Below, one piece after another: positions 24,540 through 33,263 of a stretch of 35,356 nt of DNA; the first letter of the stretch is position 1, and every line of letters begins with the position of its first letter. Position numbers and translations under genes: made by a program. This DNA comes from Pyrinomonadaceae bacterium (lineage in GTDB: Bacteria > Acidobacteriota > Blastocatellia > Pyrinomonadales > Pyrinomonadaceae): the NCBI GenBank assembly GCA_026785925.1, contig JAJAZE010000601.1, positions 1 through 35,356 on the forward strand, read 5' to 3'. The notes beneath the pieces were generated by a model. It ran no database searches. It saw only the letters and a program-made list of their open reading frames with translations, and was not told the origin of the DNA.

Positions 24540-25544
24540 CTATTTTTTTTTCCTTCCGTAGTAACCGTAATTGTAATGCGATTCGTCCATTACATCCTCG
24601 CTCTGGTTGAGAACCACACCGAGCATCCGGTTACGCGGCAGACTTTCTAAAATTCTATCAACCGCGCTGTAACTGGTGCGACCGGCACGGATGACGAGCA
24701 TCGCGCCGTCGGCGTGATTGATTAAAACATTTGCGTCGGTGAAAATTCCGAGCGGCGGCGCGTCAATAATCACGAAATCGAAAAGTTCTTTGGCTTCGCG
24801 CAGAATTTCTTTGAATTTCGGACCGGAAATCAATTCCGCGACATCGCTGCGAGCCTCGCCGCCGGGCAGCAGATGCAGTCCGGCTGGCTCTAACCTGATA
24901 ATTGATTCTTTGAGCGTCGCGCGTCCCGACAAAATATCCGAAAGACCTTTATCCGTTTCGATGCCCAAATAATCCGTCAAACTCGGCATTCGCAAATCGC
25001 TGTCAATAAGCAGAGCTTTCACGCCGTCGGTTTGCGCCAGCAGCCACGAAAGATTCAGCGCGGTGACGGATTTTCCTTCGCCCGGATTGATGCTGGCGAC
25101 GACGATTGACTGTAATTTCTGCCGCTGACTTTTGTGAAGAATCTGCGTTCGCAAACTGCGGTATTCTTCGCAGTAAGTCGAATGCGGATGGGTAATGGCG
25201 ACCAATCGCGGCTCGACCCGTTCGGCTTCGATGTTCCAGGAAGTGAATTCGAGCGGCGGTTTTTCCGCGATTGGCGTGGGTAAAGCAACGGCGTTCAAAG
25301 TTGCCCCGGCAGTTTGTGTAGTTTCCAAATCAGGGAGTGCCTTCCCGATTAAAGAATCCGACCGCCCATTGAACGCCGAAGTTGTTGGAGTTCCGATTTT
25401 CAGTTCCTGTTCCGCGAAAAGTTCCGGCGGTGTGTTCGTCCGCCTGCCGTTCTTCTCGAACGGGACGACGTTTGCCGTCACGACTGTTTCAACTTTATTC
25501 GGTTGCTCCGATTGTTTTTTCTGCAATGCTCTCAGAATACTCAT
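24540..25544 (-). CDS. CpsD/CapB-type tyrosine autokinase of the XrtA EPS locus
   Basis: This 334-residue cytosolic bacterial tyrosine kinase begins with a disordered region (residues 1-115, Thr/Pro-rich) followed by YCEEYRSLRTQI, typical of BY-kinases. Walker A is NPGEGKS (about 153-159), Walker A' is LLIDSDLR (about 178-185) and Walker B is FVIIDAPP (about 257-264). The C-terminus has a short tyrosine cluster (Y-N-Y-G-Y-Y) before RKKK, the likely autophosphorylation site. It should act with the Wzz/GNVR protein two genes upstream to control chain length and export through phosphorylation cycling. The kinase is separate from, not fused to, the chain-length protein. Confidence 0.88.
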   Translation of the reverse strand: MSILRALQKKQSEQPNKVETVVTANVVPFEKNGRRTNTPPELFAEQELKIGTPTTSAFNGRSDSLIGKALPDLETTQTAGATLNAVALPTPIAEKPPLEFTSWNIEAERVEPRLVAITHPHSTYCEEYRSLRTQILHKSQRQKLQSIVVASINPGEGKSVTALNLSWLLAQTDGVKALLIDSDLRMPSLTDYLGIETDKGLSDILSGRATLKESIIRLEPAGLHLLPGGEARSDVAELISGPKFKEILREAKELFDFVIIDAPPLGIFTDANVLINHADGAMLVIRAGRTSYSAVDRILESLPRNRMLGVVLNQSEDVMDESHYNYGYYGRKKK

Positions 25545-25560
25545 AAATGCTCCGCATTTT

Positions 25561-25646
25561 AGTTCGAGGTTTCAGGTTCCAGGTTTCTGGTTTCTGGTTC
25601 GATTTGGTTTAAACCTGAAACCTGGAACCTGAAACCTGGAACCTTG
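25561..25646. repeat. Inverted heptad repeat between the kinase and ATPase genes
   Basis: A perfect 20-bp inverted repeat (25567-25586 with 25618-25637) is made of 7-nt units such as AGGTTTC, AGGTTCC, TGGTTTC and CCTGGAA, filling most of the gap between the two genes. It can form a hairpin with a spacer of about 31 nt. There is no T-tract. Confidence 0.85.
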
Positions 25647-25651
25647 AACTA

Positions 25652-26701
25652 TTAGTAAAATCCGCCGACTTCTTCGAGTTCCAGACTTATCTCGTCGTCT
25701 AAATTCTCGAAAGGTTTCGGACGTTTGCCGTTGCCGCTTTGATCGGCGATTTTGGTTTCCGGCTTTTTCGGCTTTTTGATCGCTTCGGTGCGGCTTTGAT
25801 TTTGCCAGAGTTCTTCACGCGCTTCGGCGGTCAATACGCCGCCGGTGCTGATTTTTTCGATGGGTTTTTCACTCGCCAGCAGCGATTCGTTACTCGGCAG
25901 CAAATCGAGATTGTCGGCGACTTCTTCGATCACCTGACGGCTGACGACCGAATCGCCCGCCGCGTAAGCCGCGAGCAGCGCGTTGTCGCACAAATTATTG
26001 ATTTGGCGCGGGATGCCTTCCGAACATTGAAAAATAAAATCAATCGCGCCGGGCGTAAAGATATTCGGCTGATCTGAACCGGCAATCAGCAGGCGTTCGG
26101 TAATATATCGCTCGATTTCATCAATACTCGGCAGCGCGTGCATTTTGCAGCGGAGCGCGACGCGCTGTTTTAACTGGCGCAGATTCGGCTGATTTAATTT
26201 CTCGCGCAGTTCCGGCTGTCCGGTCAAAACGATTTGCAGATGCTTGGCGTTGTCCGATTCAAAGTTCATCAACAGGCGGATTTCCTCCAGCACAAAATCG
26301 GAAAGCTCGTGCGCTTCATCAATAATCAAAACGGTGCGAAGCCCGCGCCGGTGACGATCTTCTAAAACTCTGCCCATTTCGGTCAGCAGTTCGGCTTTGT
26401 TCGTCCAATCCTTGATGCCGAGCATCTGCGTGACGTGATGATAAAACTCGTCAACCGAGAGACGCGGATTGAAAATATACGCCGCCAAAACGCTCGAATC
26501 GAGCCGCCGCAAAATCCAGCGCAGAGCCGTCGTTTTGCCCGTGCCGACTTCGCCCGTCAGCACAATCAAGCCTTTGGCATTCTCCAGCCCGTAATAAAGG
26601 CTCGCCAAAACTTCGTTATATGACGGCGTGAAAACGATAAAACGCGGGTCGGGCGTTAACGTAAATGGATTGTCTGCTAAACCGAAAAATTCTTTGTACA
26701 T
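25652..26701 (-). CDS. XrtA-locus AAA ATPase (ExeA/GspA-like secretion ATPase)
   Basis: This 349-residue protein starts MYKEFFGLADNPFTLTPDPRF, the ExeA-family signature. Walker A is GEVGTGKTT (residues about 50-58) and Walker B is VLIIDEAHEL (about 124-133), followed by a sensor-like segment LQIVLTGQPELREKL and IPRQINNLCDNALLAA. This family is a standard component of PEP-CTERM/exosortase EPS loci (TIGR03015-type), and its exact role in secretion is not settled. The C-terminal 80 residues are polar and variable. The gene lies between the GNVR/Wzz gene and the tyrosine kinase, as in other such loci. Confidence 0.88.
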   Translation of the reverse strand: MYKEFFGLADNPFTLTPDPRFIVFTPSYNEVLASLYYGLENAKGLIVLTGEVGTGKTTALRWILRRLDSSVLAAYIFNPRLSVDEFYHHVTQMLGIKDWTNKAELLTEMGRVLEDRHRRGLRTVLIIDEAHELSDFVLEEIRLLMNFESDNAKHLQIVLTGQPELREKLNQPNLRQLKQRVALRCKMHALPSIDEIERYITERLLIAGSDQPNIFTPGAIDFIFQCSEGIPRQINNLCDNALLAAYAAGDSVVSRQVIEEVADNLDLLPSNESLLASEKPIEKISTGGVLTAEAREELWQNQSRTEAIKKPKKPETKIADQSGNGKRPKPFENLDDEISLELEEVGGFY

Positions 26702-26714
26702 TTTTTCCTCTCAA

Positions 26715-26800
26715 TTGATTCCAGATTTCCGATTCTAAATTTTCGTCTAAAAATCAGTCTCCAACCTGGAATTTGGAACCTGACATATGGAATTTGAAAT
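26715..26800. repeat. Degenerate heptad repeat between the ATPase and Wzz genes
   Basis: The gap is largely 7-nt units (TTCCAGA, TTTCCGA, TTCTAAA; then CCTGGAA, TTTGGAA, TATGGAA, TTTGAAA). ATTCCAG (26718-26724) is inverted as CTGGAAT (26766-26772). It is more decayed than the other loci of this class. Confidence 0.5.
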
Positions 26801-26803
26801 TTT

Positions 26804-28465
26804 TTATGAAACCATCCGCTCGAAGATGCGCGAAGCCGTCAGTGCCATAATTATCAGCGGAATCGCCGCGACTGCCGCCGCCGTTCCCGCCAAAACCTTT
26901 AGTAAATGCGAGCGTTTGAGCCAAGCCTTTTCGCTTTGCGAGTGCAGCGGCGGCACGGAAGCCAGCACCGGCAAACCCGTATAATGTTTGGCATCTTCGA
27001 TATTCTGAATCTTCAAAACGCGCGGCAGTTCAAAGCCGACGGCTAAAAACAATCCGAGAACCAAACCAATTGCCGCGCCTAAAGCCGTCAGCATCGCGCG
27101 TTTCGGCGCGACGGGCGACGATGGCAGATTTGCCGCGTCCTGCACGCGGATAGTTTCACCCTGCCGATTTCTTTCGCGGGTAACTTGCTGCTGCGCGTCG
27201 TTGTATTTTTTCAAACGGTCGTCGTAGGTCGTCCTTGCCGACTGATATTGATTGGTAACTCCTTCGAGCGCGACTTTGACGTTCGGAATCGTGTTGATTT
27301 TCGCTTCCATCACGGCGATTTGTCCCAAATTTTGCCGCAGTTCGTCTTCTTTCGACAGCATCTGCACGTCAATCTGTGCGATTTGACTTTCGGCGCGCTG
27401 CTTATCAACATCCAGATTTTTCTTTTGAAATTCGGCTTTCCGCGAACTCGAACGGGTTGCGTCCTGTTCGCGCTTCTGCGTATTTTGCGATAAAGCCGTG
27501 ACTTCATCCTCGACTTTATCAATATCGTTTTGCGCTTTGATAACTTCCGGGTGCTTTTCTTTGAAACTCAATTTAAGATTTTCCAGCTTCGCTTTCAGTT
27601 CGGCGCGTTTTTGCACGAGTTGGGCGTAAGCGGGCGTGTCCTCGATGCGCGAGGCTTGCCGCACGGCATCCTGCGTTTCCTTTTCGCCGTAATCCTCGAT
27701 GATTCGCGCCTGGCTGTTGAGCGAGCGAATGCTGTCGTTGAGCCGTCCGCGCTCGGTAATCAGCGTTTCCTTTTCTTTGGCGATAGTTTGCTCGCGCTGG
27801 CGAAGCCCTTGCAGTTGAGCAATTAAACCCTGCGAAGAATCGGGCAGCGTTTCGACATTCTGCATCATTATATCGAGCCGCTGTTTTTCCAAACTGTCGA
27901 GACTGCTTTTCGCTTCGGCAAGTTGAGTTTCCAAAAATTCGCTGGTCACTTCCGCCGTCTGCACCGAAGCGTTGATCTGCGCGTTAAGATATTTGCCGGC
28001 GAGTTCCGCCGTGACGTTGCGGGCGGCTTCGGGCGAGCGGTCACGGTAAGTTATCTTGAAAGCGGCAACTTTCCGGTCTTCGTCGTTTCTCTCCGGTTCG
28101 ACGACGATGTTTTTATACATTTTCTCGATAATCAACTCCATCGGCACACCGGCGTTTCTTTCCAGTTCAAAAAGTTTGTATTTCGACACCATCGGCTCCA
28201 GTGAATTGCGGCTCAAAACTTCCGTGTTAATCGTTTGCAAACGCTGCGACAAATCTTCGTCGGTCAAAGACTGGACGACTTTTTCGGAGATTGTCGGCGG
28301 TTTGACCGTCAGCAAAGTTTTCGATTCATAAACGCTCGGCAATTTATAGACGACGTAACCGATTGCCGCCGTCATCGTCAGCACGGGCAGCAGAATCATC
28401 CACCTCCGCCGCTTCAGCATCTTGATAAATTCGCCCGCCGTTCTTTGTCTGAATTCTACGCTCAT
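26804..28465 (-). CDS. Wzz/GumC-type polysaccharide chain-length determinant (GNVR protein)
   Basis: This 553-residue inner-membrane protein has one N-terminal helix (WMILLPVLTMTAAIGYVVYK, about 22-41) and one near residue 460 (AMLTALGAAIGLVLGLFLAVG). Between them lies a long periplasmic coiled coil (about 170-420). The Wzz start motif VYESKTLLTVKPPTI follows the first helix, and RDAANLPSSPVAPKRA-type Pro-rich sequence (VQDAANLPSSPVAPKR) precedes the second. This is the PEP-CTERM-locus subfamily. It sets EPS chain length together with the separate tyrosine kinase. A third hydrophobic helix at the C-terminus (LAGTAAAVAAIPLIIMALTA) is present. The gene starts 27 nt after the short PEP-CTERM-like gene. 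Confidence 0.87.
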   Translation of the reverse strand: MSVEFRQRTAGEFIKMLKRRRWMILLPVLTMTAAIGYVVYKLPSVYESKTLLTVKPPTISEKVVQSLTDEDLSQRLQTINTEVLSRNSLEPMVSKYKLFELERNAGVPMELIIEKMYKNIVVEPERNDEDRKVAAFKITYRDRSPEAARNVTAELAGKYLNAQINASVQTAEVTSEFLETQLAEAKSSLDSLEKQRLDIMMQNVETLPDSSQGLIAQLQGLRQREQTIAKEKETLITERGRLNDSIRSLNSQARIIEDYGEKETQDAVRQASRIEDTPAYAQLVQKRAELKAKLENLKLSFKEKHPEVIKAQNDIDKVEDEVTALSQNTQKREQDATRSSSRKAEFQKKNLDVDKQRAESQIAQIDVQMLSKEDELRQNLGQIAVMEAKINTIPNVKVALEGVTNQYQSARTTYDDRLKKYNDAQQQVTRERNRQGETIRVQDAANLPSSPVAPKRAMLTALGAAIGLVLGLFLAVGFELPRVLKIQNIEDAKHYTGLPVLASVPPLHSQSEKAWLKRSHLLKVLAGTAAAVAAIPLIIMALTASRIFERMVS

Positions 28466-28492
28466 CTTTTTATCTCGCTCACTGCAATTTCT

Positions 28493-28687
28493 TTATATCT
28501 CACCGGTCGTATGATCAATGCCTGCCGAAAAATCTCGGCTTTCAACTTTCTCCTTCCAATTCAAAAGCCGACGCAAGCCGACCGCCAAACCAATCAATCC
28601 GCCGCCGAAAATCAGCAAGCCGAACGATTCGGGCATAAAACCCATCAGCAAATTTGTGTTCGTGACTTCAAATAATAAAGCAAACAT
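28493..28687 (-). CDS. Short PEP-CTERM-like protein (64 residues), possible exosortase substrate
   Basis: This small frame encodes a peptide with MPES at residues 18-21, then FGLLIFGGGLIGLAVG as a single membrane helix (22-37) and a basic RR-LLNW-KEK end. This order (Pro-Glu motif, helix, Arg cluster) is the PEP-CTERM sorting-signal layout, with PES instead of PEP. Only 18 residues precede the motif, and about 24 polar residues follow the Arg pair, which is longer than usual. There is no clear Shine-Dalgarno. It sits between prsT and the Wzz gene within the operon. It could be a real micro-substrate or regulator of the exosortase, a fragment of a larger protein, or a non-coding frame. No shadow of a larger gene explains it. 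Confidence 0.5.
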   Translation of the reverse strand: MFALLFEVTNTNLLMGFMPESFGLLIFGGGLIGLAVGLRRLLNWKEKVESRDFSAGIDHTTGEI

Positions 28688-28729
28688 AATTTTTGTCTGA
28701 GCGCGGTTGATTCACCACACTCGCAGTTT

Positions 28730-31114
28730 TTACAAACTCGCCAGTAAATTTTTCGCGTCCTGCACTTCCTGTTCAGTCAAACTTTGCGTGTTTCGCAAAG
28801 ATGACTCGACTTCCCTGCGCGCTGACGGTTTATCGCCTGCCGAAGCTAACGCCGTGCCGAGCCGCAAACGATACGCCGCGTTCGGCTGACTGCCGCTTTT
28901 CGCCGCTTCCGCATCGCCGAGCGCGACCGCTTTTTTCAACTGTTCGACGGCGGGCGAATACAATTCTTTTTTGTAATAAATCCAGCCGAGCGTGTCGTAA
29001 TAACCGGAAACCGTCTGATGGCGATTGACGACCGCCTGCGCGAGCGTTAAGGCTTCGTCCAGATTTCCCTGGTTGGCGGCAATCAACCACGCTAAATTGT
29101 TTCCCGCAATCGGCGACTCCGGCGCAATTTCCAACGCTTTCCGGTAGCTTTTTTCGGCTTCGAGCGCGTTGCCGCGCACTTCTTCAAGCATTCCGATCAG
29201 CGTATAAACGGCGGCGGAAGGCTGCCGTTCGACCACTTTTCGATATTGGGTGACGGCTTCGTCAGTTTGATTTCTGCCGACCAGCATCGCCGCGTAAGCC
29301 GAATACGCGGGCAAATAAGTCTCGTCAATTTCAATCGCTTTTTTCAGTTCCGCTTCGGCGGCTTCGGCGTTTTTCTGCATCGTGTAGATATTCGCTTGCA
29401 GGTAATACAAAGCCGCCTGAACGTCTTTCGGCGCGTCTTTTTGCGCGTTGCTCGCCTCGATTGCCTGATTGATTTTCGTGTGCGCCGCGTCGTATTGCTT
29501 CTGCCGCGTCAGCGCGTTGACCAAACCGCCCAGCGCGTCGAAATTTTTGTCGTCGCTCGCCAACGCTTTTTCATATAAATTTATCGCTCCCGCCAAATTC
29601 TTCTCGGCGACGAAAACTTTCGCCAGATTAACCATCGCGGCGGCGGCATTCGGCGAGAGACTTTGCACCGTTTGCAAATCCGCTTTAGCTTCGACAATTT
29701 TGCCTAACTCCAGATTTGCCAACCCGCGAGCCGTCAGTCCGCGAACTCTTAATTCTTCTAAATTCTGCGCGTCGAGTTCCGCCGTTGGATACGCTTTCTT
29801 CACCGCGTCGAGCAATTCGTTCGCCTGCCGCAGTGCGTTTTCCGGCTCATTGCTCGTAAAGCTCGCCTGGATTTTCAACAGCTTCGTCTTCAAAAAATTC
29901 GGGTGATATTTCTCCAAATCGCCGATGAACGCCCACGCCTGGTCAATTTGTCCGAGCGCGAGCCGCGCCTGCGTCATATAAAAAAGCGCGTTTTTCTGGC
30001 TCGGCTGTTTTTTCAAAACTTCTTCCAAATCCTTGACCGCTTCGCCCGGCTTGTTTTCCTGCATCCGAACTCGCGCCCGCAACATATAGGCTTCCGCGTC
30101 ATTGTCGTTTAAGTTTAAAAGCTCTTTGGTCTGCTCGATGACTTTCGCGTTTTCCTTGCGGTCAAGATAGATTTCGCCCAAGCGGTAACGAGCGCGGGCG
30201 TAAGCGGGCGTTTCGGCGACGATTGCACCGAGCGTTATGACCGCGTCGTCTTCGCGTCCGATGGTCGAGTAAAAATTTGCCAACTGCATCTGGCTCGCCG
30301 GACTATTTTCCTGCATTCGGACGAGTTCCTGGTAAGATTGTTCGGCTTTATCGAGCCGCCGCTCCGCCAGATAAAATTCGGCTTGTCCTTCACGCGCTTC
30401 GATGTTTGCCGGTTCGACTTCGATGGCTTTTTGATACTGCGCTTCGGCGAGCGCGGCGCGGTCGGTGAAACTCAAAAATTTGCCGTATTCGAGATAGCCG
30501 ACCGCCGCGTTCGGGTTGACCGCAATTCCTTTTTGAATGGCATTTTCCGCGTCCTGCCGCCGGTCGAGTTTCATATAAAACCGCGAAAGACTGATATATG
30601 TTGCCGCCCGATTCGGGTCGAGCGCAATCGCCTGATTCAAAACGTCGAGAATTTCCTGTTCGCTTTTTTTCTGCGCGGCGTAAAGGCTGGCTTTGAGAAT
30701 ATGACCTTCGATAAAATTTGCGTCGCGGGCGAAAACGTCTTCGAGCAGTTTTTCGGTTTCCCGAATTTGCGGCGGCTGCGCGAGCAGTAAATAATTGCCG
30801 AGTTTGGTTTGGGCTTCGAGATTATCGGGATTTAATTCGGCGGTCTGGCGCAGTTCATCAACCGTTTCGGAGAACTGTCCGAGATTTTCATACGAACGAG
30901 CCAAGCCCCAATGCGCTTCACTCGATGTCTTATCGAGGTCGGCGGCGGCGCGAAATTCCATCACGGCTTCCTGAAACTTGCGTTTCTGCAAATAATCTTC
31001 GCCGCGAACCAAATGTTTTTGTTTGTAATGACTGCTGCAGGCGGTGAAGCCGATACCGAAGATAAAGACGGCGAGCAGTAAAAATTTGAAATAAAAAACT
31101 TGGCACTCTTTCAT
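28730..31114 (-). CDS. prsT: PrsT-type TPR-repeat lipoprotein of the exosortase/EPS locus
   Basis: This 794-residue protein begins MKECQVFYFKFLLLAVFIFGIGFTAC, a lipoprotein signal with Cys at about residue 26. The rest is almost wholly tetratricopeptide repeats (about 18-20 copies), for example SEAHWGLARSYENLGQFSETVDELRQTAELNP and AAVGYLEYGKFLSFTDRAALAEAQYQKAIEVEP. Length and locus match PEP-CTERM-system TPR lipoproteins (PrsT, TIGR02917-type), thought to act as periplasmic scaffolds for EPS or protein export. The ATG at 31114 lies about 12 nt after GGAAG; an out-of-frame ATG sits 4 nt upstream. The 400-bp leader has alternative hairpins and is listed separately. Confidence 0.88.
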   Translation of the reverse strand: MKECQVFYFKFLLLAVFIFGIGFTACSSHYKQKHLVRGEDYLQKRKFQEAVMEFRAAADLDKTSSEAHWGLARSYENLGQFSETVDELRQTAELNPDNLEAQTKLGNYLLLAQPPQIRETEKLLEDVFARDANFIEGHILKASLYAAQKKSEQEILDVLNQAIALDPNRAATYISLSRFYMKLDRRQDAENAIQKGIAVNPNAAVGYLEYGKFLSFTDRAALAEAQYQKAIEVEPANIEAREGQAEFYLAERRLDKAEQSYQELVRMQENSPASQMQLANFYSTIGREDDAVITLGAIVAETPAYARARYRLGEIYLDRKENAKVIEQTKELLNLNDNDAEAYMLRARVRMQENKPGEAVKDLEEVLKKQPSQKNALFYMTQARLALGQIDQAWAFIGDLEKYHPNFLKTKLLKIQASFTSNEPENALRQANELLDAVKKAYPTAELDAQNLEELRVRGLTARGLANLELGKIVEAKADLQTVQSLSPNAAAAMVNLAKVFVAEKNLAGAINLYEKALASDDKNFDALGGLVNALTRQKQYDAAHTKINQAIEASNAQKDAPKDVQAALYYLQANIYTMQKNAEAAEAELKKAIEIDETYLPAYSAYAAMLVGRNQTDEAVTQYRKVVERQPSAAVYTLIGMLEEVRGNALEAEKSYRKALEIAPESPIAGNNLAWLIAANQGNLDEALTLAQAVVNRHQTVSGYYDTLGWIYYKKELYSPAVEQLKKAVALGDAEAAKSGSQPNAAYRLRLGTALASAGDKPSARREVESSLRNTQSLTEQEVQDAKNLLASL

Positions 31115-31313
31115 ACATTTATAAAACTTCCGCTCAAATTGAACATTTCGCGTCAGGAAAATTTGAGCGGTCGGGGCAATGACCGCAGAATTCTCGATGG
31201 CGAAATCTGATTTTTAACCGGCGCGAAAAGGGGCAATTTTCCGCACCGGTCAAAATTTTAAACTCAATTTTCAAAACATTAAGCCGGTCAGTTGTGATAA
31301 CCCGACTTTCGAT

Positions 31314-31336
31314 AAAAACATCCGACTTTCGTCGGC
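31314..31336 (-). terminator. Candidate terminator or attenuator hairpin downstream of xrtA-epsI
   Basis: On the minus strand CCGAC-GAAA-GTCGG forms a 5-bp stem closed by a GNRA tetraloop, followed three bases later by TTTTT. It could partly end the xrtA-epsI transcript or act as an attenuator in the prsT leader; its 3' arm can also pair with 31393-31405. Confidence 0.4.
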
Positions 31337-31365
31337 ATTAGAAAAAACAGATAATCAGCCTGCAA
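31337..31365 (-). promoter_or_regulatory. Weak candidate promoter for prsT
   Basis: On the minus strand TTGCAG and TCTAAT are 17 nt apart. The -10 matches five of six consensus bases, the -35 only three. If used, the prsT leader would be about 215 nt and contain hairpins A, B and C. Confidence 0.25.
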
Positions 31366-31515
31366 TTTCAGAAAATTTCTCTCGGCGTTTTGGTCGGATG
31401 TTTTTGTGGACTGAAAAACCGTTTCCAAAACTACTGAAACATCAATTTTTCCTGATGGTTTTTGTTATGAGAAGTTGTGATTATACTCTAATTTTTTTGA
31501 AAATCAAACAACTTT

Positions 31516-33153
31516 TTATTCGGGAACAAACTCGGCTAACTGATCGGCTGCCTGCGCCGCCAAATCAATCGCCGCCCGCGTCGCGTCGGCTTCCGAATTG
31601 CCGACGCTCGTCATTACGCGCACCATTGCGCCGTCGCTTCTGCGCCGCAAAACGCTGTCCTGAACCGTATTGAGTTTGTCGGCGTATTCGCTCGCCGTCG
31701 CCCGCCCGCGCCCTTGATACCAGTAAATCAAAACTTCGTTATAAACTCCGTTTTCAATGATGAATTTATTCGCCGTGAAAACTTTGCCGGAAGCAGTTTT
31801 GATTTCGACGTATTCCGGTTCTTTCATCACCCAGCCCGCGCCGGGCAGACAGTTTTGCGGGCTGTGGTAAGTCGCGCCCGTCCGCTGCGAGGCGTAATAA
31901 CCGATGTAAAAATTTGCCAGCCGATTGTTCGGCGTAACATATTCGCGCATCGTGTAATCGGACGTTCTTAGAACAGATTCGGTCGCCGCGTCAAAACGAA
32001 TTTCGCCGCCTTTCTGCCGCCAATCGCCAAGCTGCGCGGGCATTTCCGATAAAGGTTTTCTGGCAATCGCCGTTTCGCCGCGCTGATTAAACCAGTTGAT
32101 AAAGATGCCGCCGATTAGCAGAGCGGCGAGCAGCGCGTAAATTTGGTTTTTGGTTTTTGGTCTTTGGTCTTTGGTCTTTGGTTCCTGGTCAATTTGAAAC
32201 TTGAAATTTGAAATTTGAGATTTTGTTTGACTTTGAACTTTAAACTTTGAACTTTGAACCTTCTTCAAGCCGAAATTCAGCAGCAGCAGCAACCCCAACG
32301 CCGCGACGTAGACGAGCCAGCCGGACGCTTCGTGCAGAGTGCTTTCGGTGGCGCGTTTTCCGTAGTAATAAGTCAAAACTCCGGTCGCCGTGACCCGCGC
32401 CGCATTGGTGAAAATCGCAATCGGAATCGCCGACAACATTAAAATTATCGCCCGCCAAAAATCAAAGTTTTTCAGAAAATCAAAAGTTTTACTTCCGCCG
32501 TTCGGTTGCTTCGCGGCGGAAAAATAAGTTAGCACGAGCGCGAGCGTGACCAGCGTCATCAGAGAGCGAATGCCGCTGCACGCTTCAACGACTTCGAGCG
32601 CGATAATCTGCGTCGCGCCGTTCGGCAAAATCTCGATGACGTTTCCCTTGCGAACCGACGGAACTTCAAACAGCCGAATGCCCCAAACCGCCATCTGCGA
32701 AGCGTAAATTTGGAGCGGAAAGGCGATTTTGTTAAAAATAATCTGCGGAATCGGAATCGAGAAAAGCAGCAAAGCAAACGGCACGACCAGCGATTTCACA
32801 ATCTGCACGCCGAAAAAATAAACGATAATTCCCAGCAGCATCACGACCAGCGAAATTCTTTGCGTGAACAACTCCGCGCCCAAAGTTCCGCCCAGAAGCA
32901 TCACGAGCGCGAATAAAATCAACGCGCCGCCGAGCAGCAGCGACGGCTTTGAAACGGCTTTTTTCAATTCATCGAATTCCAGATAAACGATGTAGCCGAT
33001 GACGAACGGCACGAGCAAACCGTGCGAGTAATTTTCGTCCGTCCACCAATCTCTGCCCAATTTAGCGAGAGCCGTCGCATAAATAAATGCCAACGCCGCC
33101 GCGATTAAAAACGGTTTCCAAAGGTTTTTCGGATGTAGCGCGGGCGAATTCAT
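31516..33153 (-). CDS. xrtA: Exosortase A / EpsI fusion protein
   Basis: This protein has 545 residues when started at the ATG 33153; an upstream reading to 33345 would overlap ispA and is rejected. The exosortase domain (about 1-296) has [17 protein letters not shown] and about eight helices. Its catalytic triad is Cys192 in EACSGIRSL, Arg253 in NAARVT and His274 in LHEASGW. It is expected to cleave PEP-CTERM tails and link proteins to surface polymer. The EpsI domain (about 345-545) shows [15 protein letters not shown] and [12 protein letters not shown]. Exosortase-EpsI fusions are known. The linker (about 297-336) is hydrophilic with a 7-residue pattern and is encoded by heptad-repeat DNA. 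The gene lies 110 nt after ispA on the same strand. Confidence 0.92.
   Translation of the reverse strand: MNSPALHPKNLWKPFLIAAALAFIYATALAKLGRDWWTDENYSHGLLVPFVIGYIVYLEFDELKKAVSKPSLLLGGALILFALVMLLGGTLGAELFTQRISLVVMLLGIIVYFFGVQIVKSLVVPFALLLFSIPIPQIIFNKIAFPLQIYASQMAVWGIRLFEVPSVRKGNVIEILPNGATQIIALEVVEACSGIRSLMTLVTLALVLTYFSAAKQPNGGSKTFDFLKNFDFWRAIILMLSAIPIAIFTNAARVTATGVLTYYYGKRATESTLHEASGWLVYVAALGLLLLLNFGLKKVQSSKFKVQSQTKSQISNFKFQIDQEPKTKDQRPKTKNQIYALLAALLIGGIFINWFNQRGETAIARKPLSEMPAQLGDWRQKGGEIRFDAATESVLRTSDYTMREYVTPNNRLANFYIGYYASQRTGATYHSPQNCLPGAGWVMKEPEYVEIKTASGKVFTANKFIIENGVYNEVLIYWYQGRGRATASEYADKLNTVQDSVLRRRSDGAMVRVMTSVGNSEADATRAAIDLAAQAADQLAEFVPE
32141..32262. repeat. Heptad repeat inside the exosortase-EpsI gene
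   Basis: In-frame DNA between the two domains consists of 7-nt units: TTTGGTC about four times, then AATTTGA-type, then TTTGAACT/TTAAACT-type units. Since 7 is not a multiple of 3, the protein repeats every 7 residues (for example [14 protein letters not shown]). It has the unit size of the intergenic repeats and probably marks the former gene boundary. Confidence 0.8.
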
Positions 33154-33263
33154 TTGAAAAGTAAAAAGGTAGGAAATGGAGAATCGCGGAAGTTTTCCAC
33201 GAACTTCGTAGATTATAACAAAATTTCGGAAGCGGAAGATACTTAAAATTAACCGGCGTTTTT

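Larger units (their letters stand above)
31115..31515 (-). promoter_or_regulatory. Long structured leader upstream of prsT, with alternative hairpins
   Basis: This 401-bp gap has no gene. In minus-strand (RNA) order I see these elements. A 13-base arm (31405-31393) is complementary to 31326-31314. A hairpin CCGAC-GAAA-GTCGG (31335-31322) shares bases with that arm. Hairpin A (31251-31216) is a long stem with loop TTGCCCC. Hairpin B (31186-31167) is GCGGTC/GACCGC with loop ATTGCCCC. Hairpin C (31170-31130) is an 11-bp stem just before the start codon. B and C share bases 31167-31170, so only one can form. The octamer GGGGCAAT (plus strand) occurs twice, at 31173-31180 and 31230-31237, both in loops. 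This resembles an attenuator or RNA-binding leader, but no known riboswitch is recognised. Confidence 0.5.

Noticed and set aside
31101-31116. TGGCAC followed by CATAC, reminiscent of a sigma-54 promoter as used in some PEP-CTERM loci
   Set aside because: It is on the plus strand, pointing away from prsT, begins inside the prsT coding region, and lacks the TTGC element at the right spacing.
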